A stretch of 57,452 bases of DNA from Nocardioides sp. REDSEA-S33_B3 (GCA_001627335.1 LUPK01000029.1:1-57452); one strand, 5' to 3'; counted from the stretch's first letter, positions 1 through 8,215 are shown. Numbers and translations are program-made. Notes: generated from the letters alone by a model not told the origin.

Positions 1-803
1 CGGCGGACGTCGAGGGAGTCGGTGGAGCCGGCTGCGAGGAGTTGGTCGGCGATGGTGCGGATGGCGTGCTCGAGCTCTTCGGCATCGGCACGGTCGAGAA
101 GGCCGGTGAGGTGGACGCCGTTGGCGGTGCCGATGGACCACGCGGTTGAGAGGTCGAGGGTGACGTGCAGCGTGGACTGGGTGTCGGCCTCTTCCATCTC
201 GCATGCCTCGGGGTCGAACCGTGCGGCGGCTTCTGCGACGAGTCGTTTGACGGTGGTGAAGGAGGCGGTGTGGATGACGTGGGCGAGGTGGGCGTCGACG
301 AACGCCGCAGCTTCTGCGGTCAGGGCGCGGGTGAGGTCGGTGACGCGGCGGACCCGCCAGACCTGGACCTGGCCGTCCAGCAGGCGCTGCCAGATCTTGG
401 GGAGTCGGTAACGGGCTTCGACGGCGTCGGAGAGCAGCATCCGGCCCGAGTCGGTCGAGCGACCCAGGGCGGCGGCGAGCTCGATGACCGCGAACTCCGA
501 AATCTCCGGTGCACCGGGGCCGGCGAGCTCGAGCATCGTGTCGGCACCGGGCATCCCGAACCGGGACAGCCAGGCGTTCTCTGCTTCGGTGTGGGCGTCG
601 TCGTCGGGCAGCCCGAATGTGCCGTACAGGTCGGGGAGCAGCTGGCCGGTGGTGTGGCGCTCAGCCCACTCGGCGATCGCGATGAACCGGTCCCGGTCGG
701 CCTGGTCAGCAGCCTGGTCGAGGTCGCGAATCTCGGTCAGCAGGTCACCGGTCGGCACAGGAGTGGAGTCCTGTGCCGAGTGATCCTGGTGCCCGAGTGC
801 CAT
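1..803 (-). CDS. 13E12-repeat / DUF222 family protein, N-terminal part (runs off left edge)
   Basis: This reads on the minus strand from an ATG and stays open to the window edge, giving about 267 residues. The start reads MALGHQDHSAQDSTPVP. The body is helical and rich in Ala, Glu and Arg, as in DUF222, the N-terminal domain of actinobacterial 13E12 proteins that usually carry a C-terminal HNH nuclease domain. That domain would lie outside the window, so nuclease activity is inferred from family only. The first 95 residues match the gene starting at 57168 with six differences (H5Q, H8Q, T14A, Q30K, E48D, L79V). The start is supported by a TAGAAT box six bases upstream, also conserved in the other copy. 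These genes are typically multicopy and mobile-like in actinobacteria. Confidence 0.8.
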   Translation of the reverse strand, partial: MALGHQDHSAQDSTPVPTGDLLTEIRDLDQAADQADRDRFIAIAEWAERHTTGQLLPDLYGTFGLPDDDAHTEAENAWLSRFGMPGADTMLELAGPGAPEISEFAVIELAAALGRSTDSGRMLLSDAVEARYRLPKIWQRLLDGQVQVWRVRRVTDLTRALTAEAAAFVDAHLAHVIHTASFTTVKRLVAEAAARFDPEACEMEEADTQSTLHVTLDLSTAWSIGTANGVHLTGLLDRADAEELEHAIRTIADQLLAAGSTDSLDVR

Positions 804-809
804 GACCAG

Positions 810-815
810 ATTCTA
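810..815 (-). promoter_or_regulatory. Putative -10 box of a leaderless DUF222 transcript
   Basis: TAGAAT lies six bases before the ATG at 803. The inverted copy at the right end has TAGTAT at the same place. The spacing implies transcription starting at or next to the A of the ATG. Confidence 0.5.
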
Positions 816-1125
816 CTGGAACACCAGTTCGAAAGGAACCCTGGATGCGGGCCCGGGGAAGAATCTGTGGAGGACGAGTCAAGCGCAACCCAAGCGAGCA
901 CCCCGGCGGACCGAAAGGGTCAAGCGAACCTCAACCAAGTACCGAAATCGAATGCCCACCGGAAGCACGCCTTCGATAAATGCAGGACCTGCTGCAGCGC
1001 GAACGCCCAGGCGCCCACCCACCCGGACCACCGAGTCGATGCAGACCGGAGGGCGTGCCGTGAAAGGGGTTCACGAGGAACCCTCCAGTCACCCCGTAGA
1101 GCAGGCTGCTTGTCGGCGTACGGGG

Positions 1126-1254
1126 CTTCGAGGCTCGTCGCTGGCGCTCCTCGCACCTCAACCGGCGGTGGAGGCCGTCGCTCGGCGCCTCCTCGACCGG
1201 CGGTGGGGGCGGGGTCTCGAGACGGCGCTGGCGCGCCTCCTCGACCGGCGGTGA
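1126..1254. repeat. Cluster of short GC-rich dispersed repeats
   Basis: At least three units related to CCGGTCGAGGAGGCGC, or the variant GGTTGAGGTGCGAGGAGCGC, occur here when read on the minus strand. The same two unit types recur at 56661-56850. The outer ends of the longer unit (GGTTGAGG and CCTCGAAACC) are roughly complementary, as in REP/MITE-like elements. Confidence 0.6.
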
Positions 1255-1257
1255 CGA

Positions 1258-2706
1258 TCAGCAGGCGGAGGCCAGGTCGCCGGCCTGGTTGGCGGCGTAG
1301 CCCTCCGACAGCGAGCCGAGCGAGCCTCCGGTGACAGGGGCGCCGGCGTTCTTCTTCGACGTCTTGCCCTTGGACGGGGCGGCGGTGCCCTCGGCCTTCT
1401 CGATCGCGGCGGTGACCTTGCGGTGGACCAGGTCGATGTCGGGGTCGGCGGTGTTCACCATCGGCGGGACGATCGAGAGGGTCGAGATCTTCTGCGACTT
1501 CGCCTTCAGCGCGAGCTCGAGGAACGTGTCGACCTCGGAGGCGGGGACGTTGGTCGAGATCAGCTCCGAGGACGCCTGGGCGATGGCCTGGAAGTTGCGC
1601 AGGGCGACGCTGGGGCTGACCTGCTGGAGCATCGCGTTCATGACGCACTTCTGACGGGCCATGCGGGAGTAGTCGTCGGAGTCGTATCGCGCCCGGGCGT
1701 ACCAGAGCGTCTCGAAGCCGGAGAGCTTGCGCGTGCCGGGGTCGATGTAGTGGAAGAAGTCGTCGTGGGGCAGGCCGACCGGGATCGCCTGCCGCACGTT
1801 GAGCGTGATGCCGCCGACGGCGTCGACGAGGTCCTTGAAGCCCTGGAGGTTGACCATCGCCCAGTAGTTGATCTGCAGGCCGGTGATGCCCTCGACCGCG
1901 GAGATGGTCGCGTCGACGCCCGGGTCCTCGCTGCCCTCGAAGAGCTCGGTGTTGTCCTGCGCCCAGGTGCTGACGCCGTTGAGGTAGTCGGCGTCGAAGC
2001 CGTCGGGGAACTGCTCGGCCATCACCGACCCCTCGGCGAAGGGGAAGTTCTGCATGTTGCGCGGCAGCGAGACGAGCACGGTGCGGCCGGTGTCCTCGTC
2101 GATGGAGGCGACGGTCAGGGAGTCCGGGCGCAGGCCCCAGCGTCCGGCGCCGGAGTCACCGCCGAGCAGCAGGACGTTGAAGCGGCCGTGGTGGGCGTCG
2201 GTGACCTGGCCGGAGCCGAACATGGTGAGCATCAGGTCGCGCTGGACGCCGACGACGTGCGCACCGAAGAGCAGCGCGCCGGCGACCGAGAGGCACAGCA
2301 CACCGTTGACGCCGACGGCGGCTCGACGGTGGGCCAGGCCGAGGGTCAGCGGCTGACCCAGGCGCCAGGCGTCCATGAACAGGAACGCCCAGCCGACCGC
2401 GCCGACCAGGAGTGCCAGGCGCAGCAGCAGGAGGAACCACGGGGTCGAGCCGAGGGTGAGGGCGAGCCCGTGGTCGAAGGCCACCGCCACCGCTCCCACG
2501 ACGACCAGCAGCCACATCCCCACCCAGGTCCGCAGCGCGACCAGGCCGACGCGACGGTTGCCCCCGGCCGCCAGCTGCGCCGAGCCGGGCACGACCAGGG
2601 TCATCACCATCAGCGAGAGGGCGCGACGGAACCGGATCCGCGCGGCACGCTCGGCGACCGAGGTGCGCGCTGCCTGGACGGGCGACCCGGGGGAAGGGGC
2701 GGGCAT
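1258..2706 (-). CDS. LCP (LytR-CpsA-Psr) family protein with multi-helix membrane N-terminus
   Basis: The 482-residue product probably transfers lipid-linked glycopolymers to peptidoglycan on the outer membrane face, as LCP proteins do. The N-terminal ~170 residues carry four or five hydrophobic segments beginning with a VVPGSAQLAAGG stretch, which resembles the PG-Q motif of TM2-type domains. The catalytic domain follows, with NVLLLGGDSG, RPDSLTVASID, LVSLPRN and the YARARYDSDDYSRMARQ segment that holds the conserved Arg residues. Start: the ATG at 2706 has a GATACT box seven bases upstream; a GTG or ATG five codons earlier is possible. A second LCP gene lies just beyond the thioesterase on the other strand. 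The stop codon abuts the dispersed repeat block. Confidence 0.88.
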   Translation of the reverse strand: MPAPSPGSPVQAARTSVAERAARIRFRRALSLMVMTLVVPGSAQLAAGGNRRVGLVALRTWVGMWLLVVVGAVAVAFDHGLALTLGSTPWFLLLLRLALLVGAVGWAFLFMDAWRLGQPLTLGLAHRRAAVGVNGVLCLSVAGALLFGAHVVGVQRDLMLTMFGSGQVTDAHHGRFNVLLLGGDSGAGRWGLRPDSLTVASIDEDTGRTVLVSLPRNMQNFPFAEGSVMAEQFPDGFDADYLNGVSTWAQDNTELFEGSEDPGVDATISAVEGITGLQINYWAMVNLQGFKDLVDAVGGITLNVRQAIPVGLPHDDFFHYIDPGTRKLSGFETLWYARARYDSDDYSRMARQKCVMNAMLQQVSPSVALRNFQAIAQASSELISTNVPASEVDTFLELALKAKSQKISTLSIVPPMVNTADPDIDLVHRKVTAAIEKAEGTAAPSKGKTSKKNAGAPVTGGSLGSLSEGYAANQAGDLASAC

Positions 2707-2742
2707 GCCCAGCAGTATCACCAGTCACAGGCGCCACACTCC

Positions 2743-3252
2743 TTAGGCGCGCCGACCCGCCTCGATCTCGGACTTGCGGGCCAGTCGGTGCGCGCGACGG
2801 ATCTCCGCCTCGCGGTGCCGCCGCAGGTCGTCGGGCGTCTCCGGCACCAGGGGTGGGACCTCGCGCGAGCGGCCCTCCTCGTCGATGGCGACGAAGACGA
2901 AGTACGCCGACGCCACGTGCAGCCCGTCCGCGCTCGGGTCGTTCCAGGGCTGGGCCTCGACGCGCACCCCGATCTCCATCGAGGAGCGCCCGGCCCAGTT
3001 CACCTGGCCCAGCGTGCGCACGATGTCGCCGACGTGGACCGGGGCGAGGAAGACCATCTCGTCGAGGGCGGCGGTGACGGCCGGGCCGCCGCTGTGTCGC
3101 TGGGCCACCGCGCCGGCGGTCGAGTCGGCGAGCTTGACGATCTCCCCACCGTGCACGTTGCCGAGCAGGTTGGCCTGCGGCGAGTGCGTCATCACCGCCA
3201 GGGAGACCCGCGCGAAGGCCGGGGACCGCGGTTCGAGGGAGGCCACAGGCAC
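2743..3252 (-). CDS. Hotdog-fold acyl-CoA thioesterase
   Basis: About 169 residues, matching the size of the YciA/BACH-type acyl-CoA thioesterases that hydrolyse acyl-CoA to free acid and CoA. The diagnostic segment TNLLGNVHGGEIVKLAD-like (here QANLLGNVHGGEIVKLAD) carries the catalytic Asp/Asn region. A second hotdog strand pattern, VHVGDIVRTLGQVNWAGRSS, follows. The start is uncertain: GTG at 3252 has GGGGA upstream, while an ATG at 3273 has a stronger GGGGGGA but would overlap the start codon of the divergent LCP gene on a shared CATG. Family starts near the PRSP segment favour the shorter form. The two divergent genes share one short promoter region. Confidence 0.85.
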   Translation of the reverse strand: MPVASLEPRSPAFARVSLAVMTHSPQANLLGNVHGGEIVKLADSTAGAVAQRHSGGPAVTAALDEMVFLAPVHVGDIVRTLGQVNWAGRSSMEIGVRVEAQPWNDPSADGLHVASAYFVFVAIDEEGRSREVPPLVPETPDDLRRHREAEIRRAHRLARKSEIEAGRRA

Positions 3253-3258
3253 GCACGG

Positions 3259-3264
3259 TAGCGT
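3259..3264 (+). promoter_or_regulatory. Putative -10 box (TAGCGT) of leaderless LCP gene
   Basis: TAGCGT is seven bases before the ATG at 3272 and no Shine-Dalgarno sequence lies between them. Confidence 0.5.
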
Positions 3265-3271
3265 CCCCGCC

Positions 3272-4489
3272 ATGACGGAGCGTCCCCCCACCGGCGGCGA
3301 TGGCGAGAAGCCGCCCTACGACTGGCTGTACGGCAAGCAGGGCCGCCCCACCGACGGCGGCGCCGACGCCGACCCCGATGCCACCCGTCGCATCCCGGTG
3401 CAGCCGCGCGGGACCTCCGGCAGCCCGCGCCAGCAGCCCCCGCCACGGCAGCAGCCGGCACCCCAGCCGACCCCCCAGCCGGCCCCACCGCTCGCCCCGA
3501 CTCCCCCGTCGGGCCCGTCGGGACGCGGACCACGCAGGCGACCGCGGTTCCGGCTCCGCTACGTGTTCCTGCTGCTGGTCCTGTGGCTGATCTTCCTCGT
3601 CTACACGCCCTTCCACGCCTGGACGAAGATCTCCGAGTCCGGTTTCGAGCCCAAGGGCGAGCGCCCCGCCGAGCAGCCGGGCACGACGTACCTCATGGTC
3701 GGCAGCGACTCCCGCGCCGGCCTGTCGCCCGAGGAGCGCAAGGAGCTCGGCACGGGCAACGCGTCCGGGCAGCGCACCGACACGATCATGATGCTGCACA
3801 CCGGGTCCGGCCCGAACCTGCTGATGTCGATCCCGCGCGACTCGCTCGTCGAGGTGCCCGGCTACGGCACCAGCAAGATCAACGCCGCCTACGCGTTCGG
3901 CGGCCCCAAGCTGCTGACCGAGACCATCGAGCTCAACACCGGCATCCGCGTGGACCACTACGTCGAGATCGGGATCGGCGGGTTCGTCGACCTCGTCGAC
4001 GCCGTCGGCGGCATCGAGATCTGCCCGAAGATGGCGATGAAGGACCCGCAGGCCAACCTGGACGTCAAGAAGGGCTGCCAGGAGGCCGACGGCAAGACCG
4101 CCCTCGGCTACGCCCGGTCCCGCAAGCTCTACACCGGGCTCGGTGACATCCAGCGTGCCCAGGCCCAGCGCGAGGTCGTCTCCGCCGTCGGCGCGGAGGT
4201 GCTCTCGCCGTGGTCGGTGCTCAACCCGCTGCGCTACTGGAACCTCAACATGGCCGCCACCCGCACCGTGGAGTTCGGCAAGGGCATGTCCCCGGTCCGG
4301 GCCGGCCTCTGGGCGATGGCGATGACGCAGGTCAACGGGGAGAACGGCCTGACGTGCGGGGTGCCGATCAGTGACCTGTCGGTGCGCTGGGACTCCGAGC
4401 GCGCGCCGCGGATGTTCCAGGCGATCATCGACGACGACACGGACCGCATCGGCAAGCAGCTGTGCTCTCCGTCAGGATTGGCCTCATGA
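3272..4489 (+). CDS. LCP family cell-wall glycopolymer ligase
   Basis: 405 residues. A Pro/Gln-rich cytoplasmic N-terminus of about 85 residues (PPRQQPAPQPTPQP) and a basic stretch precede one transmembrane helix (YVFLLLVLWLIFLVY). The extracellular LCP domain follows: TYLMVGSDSRAG, QRTDTIMMLH, LLMSIPRDSLVEV, VDLVDAVGGIEIC and ALGYARSRK. These hold the Asp and Arg residues that bind Mg2+ and the polyprenyl pyrophosphate. It is a single-pass LCP, unlike the multi-helix paralogue at 1258-2706, so the two may ligate different polymers. The start is chosen from the TAGCGT box and the absence of membrane-protein features upstream. The stop overlaps the next start as ATGA. Confidence 0.9.
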   Translation: MTERPPTGGDGEKPPYDWLYGKQGRPTDGGADADPDATRRIPVQPRGTSGSPRQQPPPRQQPAPQPTPQPAPPLAPTPPSGPSGRGPRRRPRFRLRYVFLLLVLWLIFLVYTPFHAWTKISESGFEPKGERPAEQPGTTYLMVGSDSRAGLSPEERKELGTGNASGQRTDTIMMLHTGSGPNLLMSIPRDSLVEVPGYGTSKINAAYAFGGPKLLTETIELNTGIRVDHYVEIGIGGFVDLVDAVGGIEICPKMAMKDPQANLDVKKGCQEADGKTALGYARSRKLYTGLGDIQRAQAQREVVSAVGAEVLSPWSVLNPLRYWNLNMAATRTVEFGKGMSPVRAGLWAMAMTQVNGENGLTCGVPISDLSVRWDSERAPRMFQAIIDDDTDRIGKQLCSPSGLAS

Positions 4490-5376
4490 CGCAGACGCCC
4501 GAGAGGACCTACGAGACCCTCGACTGGCAGGTCGACGCCGACGGCGTCGCCACCTTGACCCTCACCCGTCCCGACGCGCTCAACGCCTTCGACCTGACGA
4601 TGGCCCGCGAGCTCGAGCAGGTCTTCCGCACCGACGCCCGCGCCGACGACGTCCGCGCGGTGGTCGTCACCGGCTCCGGCCGCGCGTTCTGCGCCGGCAT
4701 GGACCTCTCCGCCGAGGGCAACGTCTTCGGCCTCGACGAGTCGGTGCGCCCCACCCCCGAGGAGTTCCGGGCCGCCTACGACGAGCCGCCGTACGACGAG
4801 GGCGTCCGTGACACCGGCGGCAAGGTCACGCTCGCGATCCACGCCCTGCCCAAGCCGGTCATCGCCGCCATCAACGGCCCGGCCGTGGGCATCGGCGCGA
4901 CCATGACCCTGGCGATGGACCTGCGCCTGGCCTCGACCAAGGCCCGCATCGGCTTCGTCTTCGGTCGGCTCGGGATCGTGCCCGAGGCCTGCTCGACGTG
5001 GTTCCTGCCCCGGTTGGTCGGTCCGCAGCGCGCCCTGGAGTGGATCTACTCCGCGGAGATCCTCACCGCCGAGCAGGCCCTCGAGGGCGGGCTGCTGCGC
5101 TCGGTGCACGAACCCGACGACCTGCTCCCGACCGCGCTGGAGCTGGCTCGCTCCTTCGTCAAGGACCGCTCGCCGATGGCGCTGGCCCTGGCCAAGCAGA
5201 TGGTCTACCGCAACGGTGCCGCGGCGCACCCGTTGGAGGCGCACCTCTCGGACTCGCTGGCGATGTACTGGACGTCGATGGGCGACGGCAAGGAGGGCGT
5301 GGCCGCCTTCCTGGACAAGCGGGCCCCCGAGTTCACCCGCAAGGCGTCGCAGGCTCCGCGGATCTACCCGACCTGA
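4486..5376 (+). CDS. Enoyl-CoA hydratase/isomerase (crotonase) family protein
   Basis: 296 residues with the crotonase fold. RPDALNAFD is followed by the oxyanion-hole segments SGRAFCAGMDLSAEG and GPAVGIGATMTLAMDLRLAS, and FGRLGIVPEACSTWFLPRLVG carries the region of the catalytic Glu. It probably hydrates or isomerises enoyl-CoA in fatty-acid or branched-chain catabolism; the substrate cannot be read from sequence. The ATG overlaps the LCP stop (ATGA) and has AGGA upstream, so translation is likely coupled although the functions look unrelated. Its 3' end overlaps the convergent sigma-factor gene by 13 bases. Confidence 0.9.
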   Translation: MTQTPERTYETLDWQVDADGVATLTLTRPDALNAFDLTMARELEQVFRTDARADDVRAVVVTGSGRAFCAGMDLSAEGNVFGLDESVRPTPEEFRAAYDEPPYDEGVRDTGGKVTLAIHALPKPVIAAINGPAVGIGATMTLAMDLRLASTKARIGFVFGRLGIVPEACSTWFLPRLVGPQRALEWIYSAEILTAEQALEGGLLRSVHEPDDLLPTALELARSFVKDRSPMALALAKQMVYRNGAAAHPLEAHLSDSLAMYWTSMGDGKEGVAAFLDKRAPEFTRKASQAPRIYPT

Positions 5377-6179
5377 CGGGTCGCGCCGGCCTCGACCGGC
5401 TCCTCGAGCGCCTCGCGCAGGCGCGCGAGGATGCCGGCGAGGAGGCGCGACACCTGCTCCTGGGAGACCCCGACGGCGTCACCGATCTCGGACTGGGTGC
5501 GGTTGTCGAAGAACCGCATGCCCACGATCGTGCGCTCCCTCTCCCCCAACCCGACCAGGAGCGGGAGGACGGCCAACCGTGCCTCGGTGGAGGCGAACGC
5601 CGGGTCCACGTCGCCGAGCCGCGCCACCGGCGACTCCTCGGTGGTGGGACGGGGCGCGTCCAGCGAGACCGGCGCGTAGCAACCTTCCGCCGACAGCGCG
5701 TCGCGGACCAGCGGCACCGACAGCCCCAGGTGGGCGGCGATCTCAGCGACGTCGGGTTGTCGGCCCAGACGCTGCGACAGCTCGGCCTCGGCCGAGACGA
5801 CCGCGGCCTGGGTCTCCTGCACCGAGCGCGGCGGACGGACCGTCCAGCCGGCGTCGCGGAAGTGTCGCCGCAGCTCCCCGCGCAGGGTCGGGACGGCGAA
5901 GCTGAGGAAGTCGTCGCCCAGCGTCGGGTCGAAGGCCCGGACGGCCTTCACGAGCCCGAGGCTCGCGACCTGGTCGAGGTCGTCGTCGGCGATGCCGCGA
6001 CCGCGGTAGCTGCGGGCGATGTCACGCGCCACCGGCAGGTTGAGCGAGACGACCTCGTTCTCGTAGCGCGTGCGCGTGGCGCCCGACGAGGCGCGGGCAC
6101 GCATCAGCAGCCGGGCGGTCTCGGAGCGCCGCCTGGCTTCGCCCACTCGCGCGGTGAGCGCCTCCCGGTCGTCCCCCAC
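5364..6179 (-). CDS. RNA polymerase sigma factor, SigB/SigF (group 3) type
   Basis: About 271 residues from a GTG. Region 2 is seen at YENEVVSLNLPVARDIARSY and DDLDQVASLGLVKAVRAFDP, followed by FLSFAVPTLRGELRRHFRD. Region 3 is QRLGRQPDVAEIAAHLG. The region 4 helix-turn-helix is FDNRTQSEIGDAVGVSQEQVSRLL. Order and spacing fit the stress and sporulation sigma factors of actinobacteria. No anti-sigma or anti-anti-sigma gene is adjacent. It lies 67 bases downstream of dps on the same strand, suggesting a shared stress context. A longer ATG-started reading frame exists but its first ~42 residues are low-complexity and lack sigma homology, so the GTG is preferred. Confidence 0.88.
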   Translation of the reverse strand: MGDDREALTARVGEARRRSETARLLMRARASSGATRTRYENEVVSLNLPVARDIARSYRGRGIADDDLDQVASLGLVKAVRAFDPTLGDDFLSFAVPTLRGELRRHFRDAGWTVRPPRSVQETQAAVVSAEAELSQRLGRQPDVAEIAAHLGLSVPLVRDALSAEGCYAPVSLDAPRPTTEESPVARLGDVDPAFASTEARLAVLPLLVGLGERERTIVGMRFFDNRTQSEIGDAVGVSQEQVSRLLAGILARLREALEEPVEAGATRQVG

Positions 6180-6246
6180 ACCACGATGGTGGCACGGTCG
6201 GGACGGCCGGGAGGGCGATTCCCGCGACTGCGGGTGCGACGGTGGG

Positions 6247-6795
6247 TCAGCCGGCGGCGCGCGCCGCGCCCTGCTCCGAGGAGGCACCGCTGGTGGAGAG
6301 CTCACCGCTCTTGTCCTCCAGGTGCGCGCGGATGAACCAGTGGAACAGCTCGAGCTTGTCGGTCTGACCGATGAACATGTCCTCGGTGACGGGGTCGAGC
6401 TCGCCGAGCTCCGCGATCGCCTCGCGGTAGCTGGTGATCACGCCCTGGTAGACGACGTCGAGGGCACCGAGGTGCTCCTGGGTGGTCGCACGCCCGATGG
6501 AGTACTCGTCCCACGAGCGGTTCTCGACGATCGCGGCGGGGGTGCCGACCGGCGAGCCACCGAGGGTCGCGATCCGCTCGGCGAGGTCGTCGGCGAAGCC
6601 GCGGACCTCCTCCACCTGCGGATCGAGCATCTCGTGGACGGCGATGAAGTGCGGGCCGACGACGTTCCAGTGCACGTGCTTGAGCGTCAGGTGCAGGTCG
6701 TTGGCGGCGTACAGGCGGTCCTGGAGCAGCTCGACGACGCGCACGGCGTCCTTCTCGTCCAGACCGGGGGTCGTGTACTTCAGGTTGATAGCCAT
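6247..6795 (-). CDS. dps: Dps family DNA-binding ferritin-like protein
   Basis: 182 residues. The helix with LHLTLKHVHWNVVGPHF and the following HEMLDPQVEEVRGFADDLAERI carry the His, Asp and Glu ligands of the intersubunit ferroxidase site of Dps dodecamers, which oxidise Fe(II) with peroxide and protect DNA. A short Ser/Ala-rich C-terminal tail may contact DNA. The start at MAINLKYTTPG is chosen because TAACTT lies seven bases upstream. An upstream GTG would add eight residues. It precedes a stress sigma-factor gene on the same strand. Confidence 0.93.
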   Translation of the reverse strand: MAINLKYTTPGLDEKDAVRVVELLQDRLYAANDLHLTLKHVHWNVVGPHFIAVHEMLDPQVEEVRGFADDLAERIATLGGSPVGTPAAIVENRSWDEYSIGRATTQEHLGALDVVYQGVITSYREAIAELGELDPVTEDMFIGQTDKLELFHWFIRAHLEDKSGELSTSGASSEQGAARAAG

Positions 6796-6802
6796 GTCCT
6801 CG

Positions 6803-6808
6803 AAGTTA
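6803..6808 (-). promoter_or_regulatory. Putative -10 box (TAACTT) of dps
   Basis: TAACTT sits seven bases before the dps ATG at 6795, fitting a leaderless transcript. Confidence 0.45.
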
Positions 6809-6848
6809 CCCACGGCCACGGGGGGTCATACCACCCTTCCGGGGAGGG

Positions 6849-6892
6849 GGCCGGTGCCGCCCGGGGGGACGGTTGGGGACGCGGCACCGGCC
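6849..6892 (-). terminator. Strong GC hairpin between acyltransferase and dps
   Basis: GGCCGGTGCCGC (6849-6860) and GCGGCACCGGCC (6881-6892) form a perfect 12-bp stem with a 20-base loop, extended by further G/C pairing. No T-tract follows. It lies after the stop of the membrane acyltransferase gene and before the dps promoter, so an actinobacterial stem-only terminator insulating dps is the likely role. Confidence 0.55.
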
Positions 6893-6986
6893 TCCCCGAG
6901 TTGGCGGAGGACCGCAACACATCGGGTCCGTACCCGGCCACCACCGCCCGATGCGCGGGCAGGGCGGTGGTCCAGACCGAAGGCCC

Positions 6987-8198
6987 TCAGCGGCCCCCGC
7001 TGGGTCCCCGCACGAGTCGCTCGGTGCCGCGCGCGGCGAGCGCGACCAGGCCCTCCAGCGGCCCGCGGCGACCGAGCAGCGCCACGACCGCACCGGCGAC
7101 CACGACCACGCCGACCTGGACCACGGTCCCCTGGCGCCCCTCCGCCGGCGGGAGGAGGTCCGAGGTCATCAGGACGTGCAGGGTGTAGAGCGTCAGCGTC
7201 ATGGCCCCGGCGCCGGTGAGGACGGTGACGAGGTGACGGGCGGGTCCGTCGAGGGCACGCAGCGCCCACACGAGCAGTGCTACCACCGCGAGGGCGGCAC
7301 CACCGGTGCGGAGCAGGTCGAAGGTGGTGCTGGAGTGCGGGGCCGAGACCAGCAGCCACTGCCACGCGCCGTCGACCGGGGTCTGACCGTAGAGGCCGGT
7401 GTCGATGAGGCGGTGCAGGCGCTCGAGCGCCTCCTCGTCGTCACGACCGACCAGCAGCCACAGGTCCCGGTCGAGCCGGCGGACCGTGCCCTCGCGCGCC
7501 AGCAACCGGTCCGAGACCAGCTCGGCCGCTGCGGCGACCAGGGCCGCCGCCACGGCGACCAGGCCGAGGACCCGCCCCGGCACCCGACGCAGGTCCAGCC
7601 GGCCCAGCGCCATCCCGGCCAGCAGGTAGGCGCTCCACACCAGCACGGGGTAGTAGCCGGTGAACAGCACCTCGGAGGCCAGTCGGCCCGGCTCCTCGAG
7701 CCCCTCGATCGAGGGGCTGTCGTAGCCGCGCGGCGGCAGCCCGGGACGCACCCACCACAGCAGCACGGGCGTGACCAGGGTCGCGAGGAGGCAGAGCACC
7801 GCCAGCAGCCGGGCGCTGCACCCGACGAGCAGCACGCCGATGGCCAGCAGCACGGCGTAGTTGACCAGGATCACCGCCACGCCGGAGTCGACCCCACCGA
7901 GGACCAGGCCCAGGAGCCCCACGCCCAGGGCCCGCACCAGGAGGCCGGCGCTGCGGGCCACGCGCGCCTCACCGCGCAGCGGTCGGGGGCCGCCGGTCAT
8001 CAGGGACAGGCTGACCCCCGCCAGCAGCGCGAAGAGTGCGGAGGCGCGTCCGGAGAGCACCTCGGCCACCCACGTGGGGTCACCGGAGTCACTGCGGGTG
8101 GCCAGCAGGTGGGTGGCCATCATCCCCAGCAGGGCCAGGAACCGGGCCGCGTCGAGGCCGACCAGCCGCCCCTGCGCCCGCGCGCCCGTCGTGCCCAC
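6987..8198 (-). CDS. Multi-pass membrane protein, DUF1624/DUF418-like acyltransferase
   Basis: 403 residues with about ten hydrophobic helices. The N-terminus GRLVGLDAARFLALLGMMATH matches the opening helix of the heparan-alpha-glucosaminide N-acetyltransferase-like (DUF1624) and DUF418 families, which move acyl groups across the membrane to surface sugars. RASALFALLAGVSLSLMTGG in helix 2 and TLTLYTLHVLMTSD near the end fit the same fold. The acceptor is unknown; a cell-wall or envelope glycan is plausible. It sits 17 bases upstream of purE on the plus coordinate axis but on the same strand as purK-purE, downstream of purE, so it may be the last gene of that operon. Confidence 0.75.
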   Translation of the reverse strand: MGTTGARAQGRLVGLDAARFLALLGMMATHLLATRSDSGDPTWVAEVLSGRASALFALLAGVSLSLMTGGPRPLRGEARVARSAGLLVRALGVGLLGLVLGGVDSGVAVILVNYAVLLAIGVLLVGCSARLLAVLCLLATLVTPVLLWWVRPGLPPRGYDSPSIEGLEEPGRLASEVLFTGYYPVLVWSAYLLAGMALGRLDLRRVPGRVLGLVAVAAALVAAAAELVSDRLLAREGTVRRLDRDLWLLVGRDDEEALERLHRLIDTGLYGQTPVDGAWQWLLVSAPHSSTTFDLLRTGGAALAVVALLVWALRALDGPARHLVTVLTGAGAMTLTLYTLHVLMTSDLLPPAEGRQGTVVQVGVVVVAGAVVALLGRRGPLEGLVALAARGTERLVRGPSGGR

Positions 8199-8215
8199 CG
8201 GGAGGGACGTCCGGG

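Larger units (their letters stand above)
519..1254. repeat. Left arm of a long inverted repeat (13E12-type element)
   Basis: This segment matches the reverse complement of 56658-57452: the DUF222 start, its -10 box, about 300 bases of upstream sequence and a block of short GC-rich repeats. The noncoding part 804-1254 has no convincing gene. It holds a small hairpin (GTGAA and TTCAC arms near 1060-1075) conserved in both arms. The inner edge (1229-1254) is a 26-base stretch identical to 56658-56683, ending only four bases from the stop codon of the neighbouring LCP gene. Confidence 0.75.

Noticed and set aside
165..1334. Open frame of ~389 codons on the plus strand at the left end
   Set aside because: Covers the antisense of the DUF222 gene and the repeats; the minus-strand product matches the right-end gene and is the real one.
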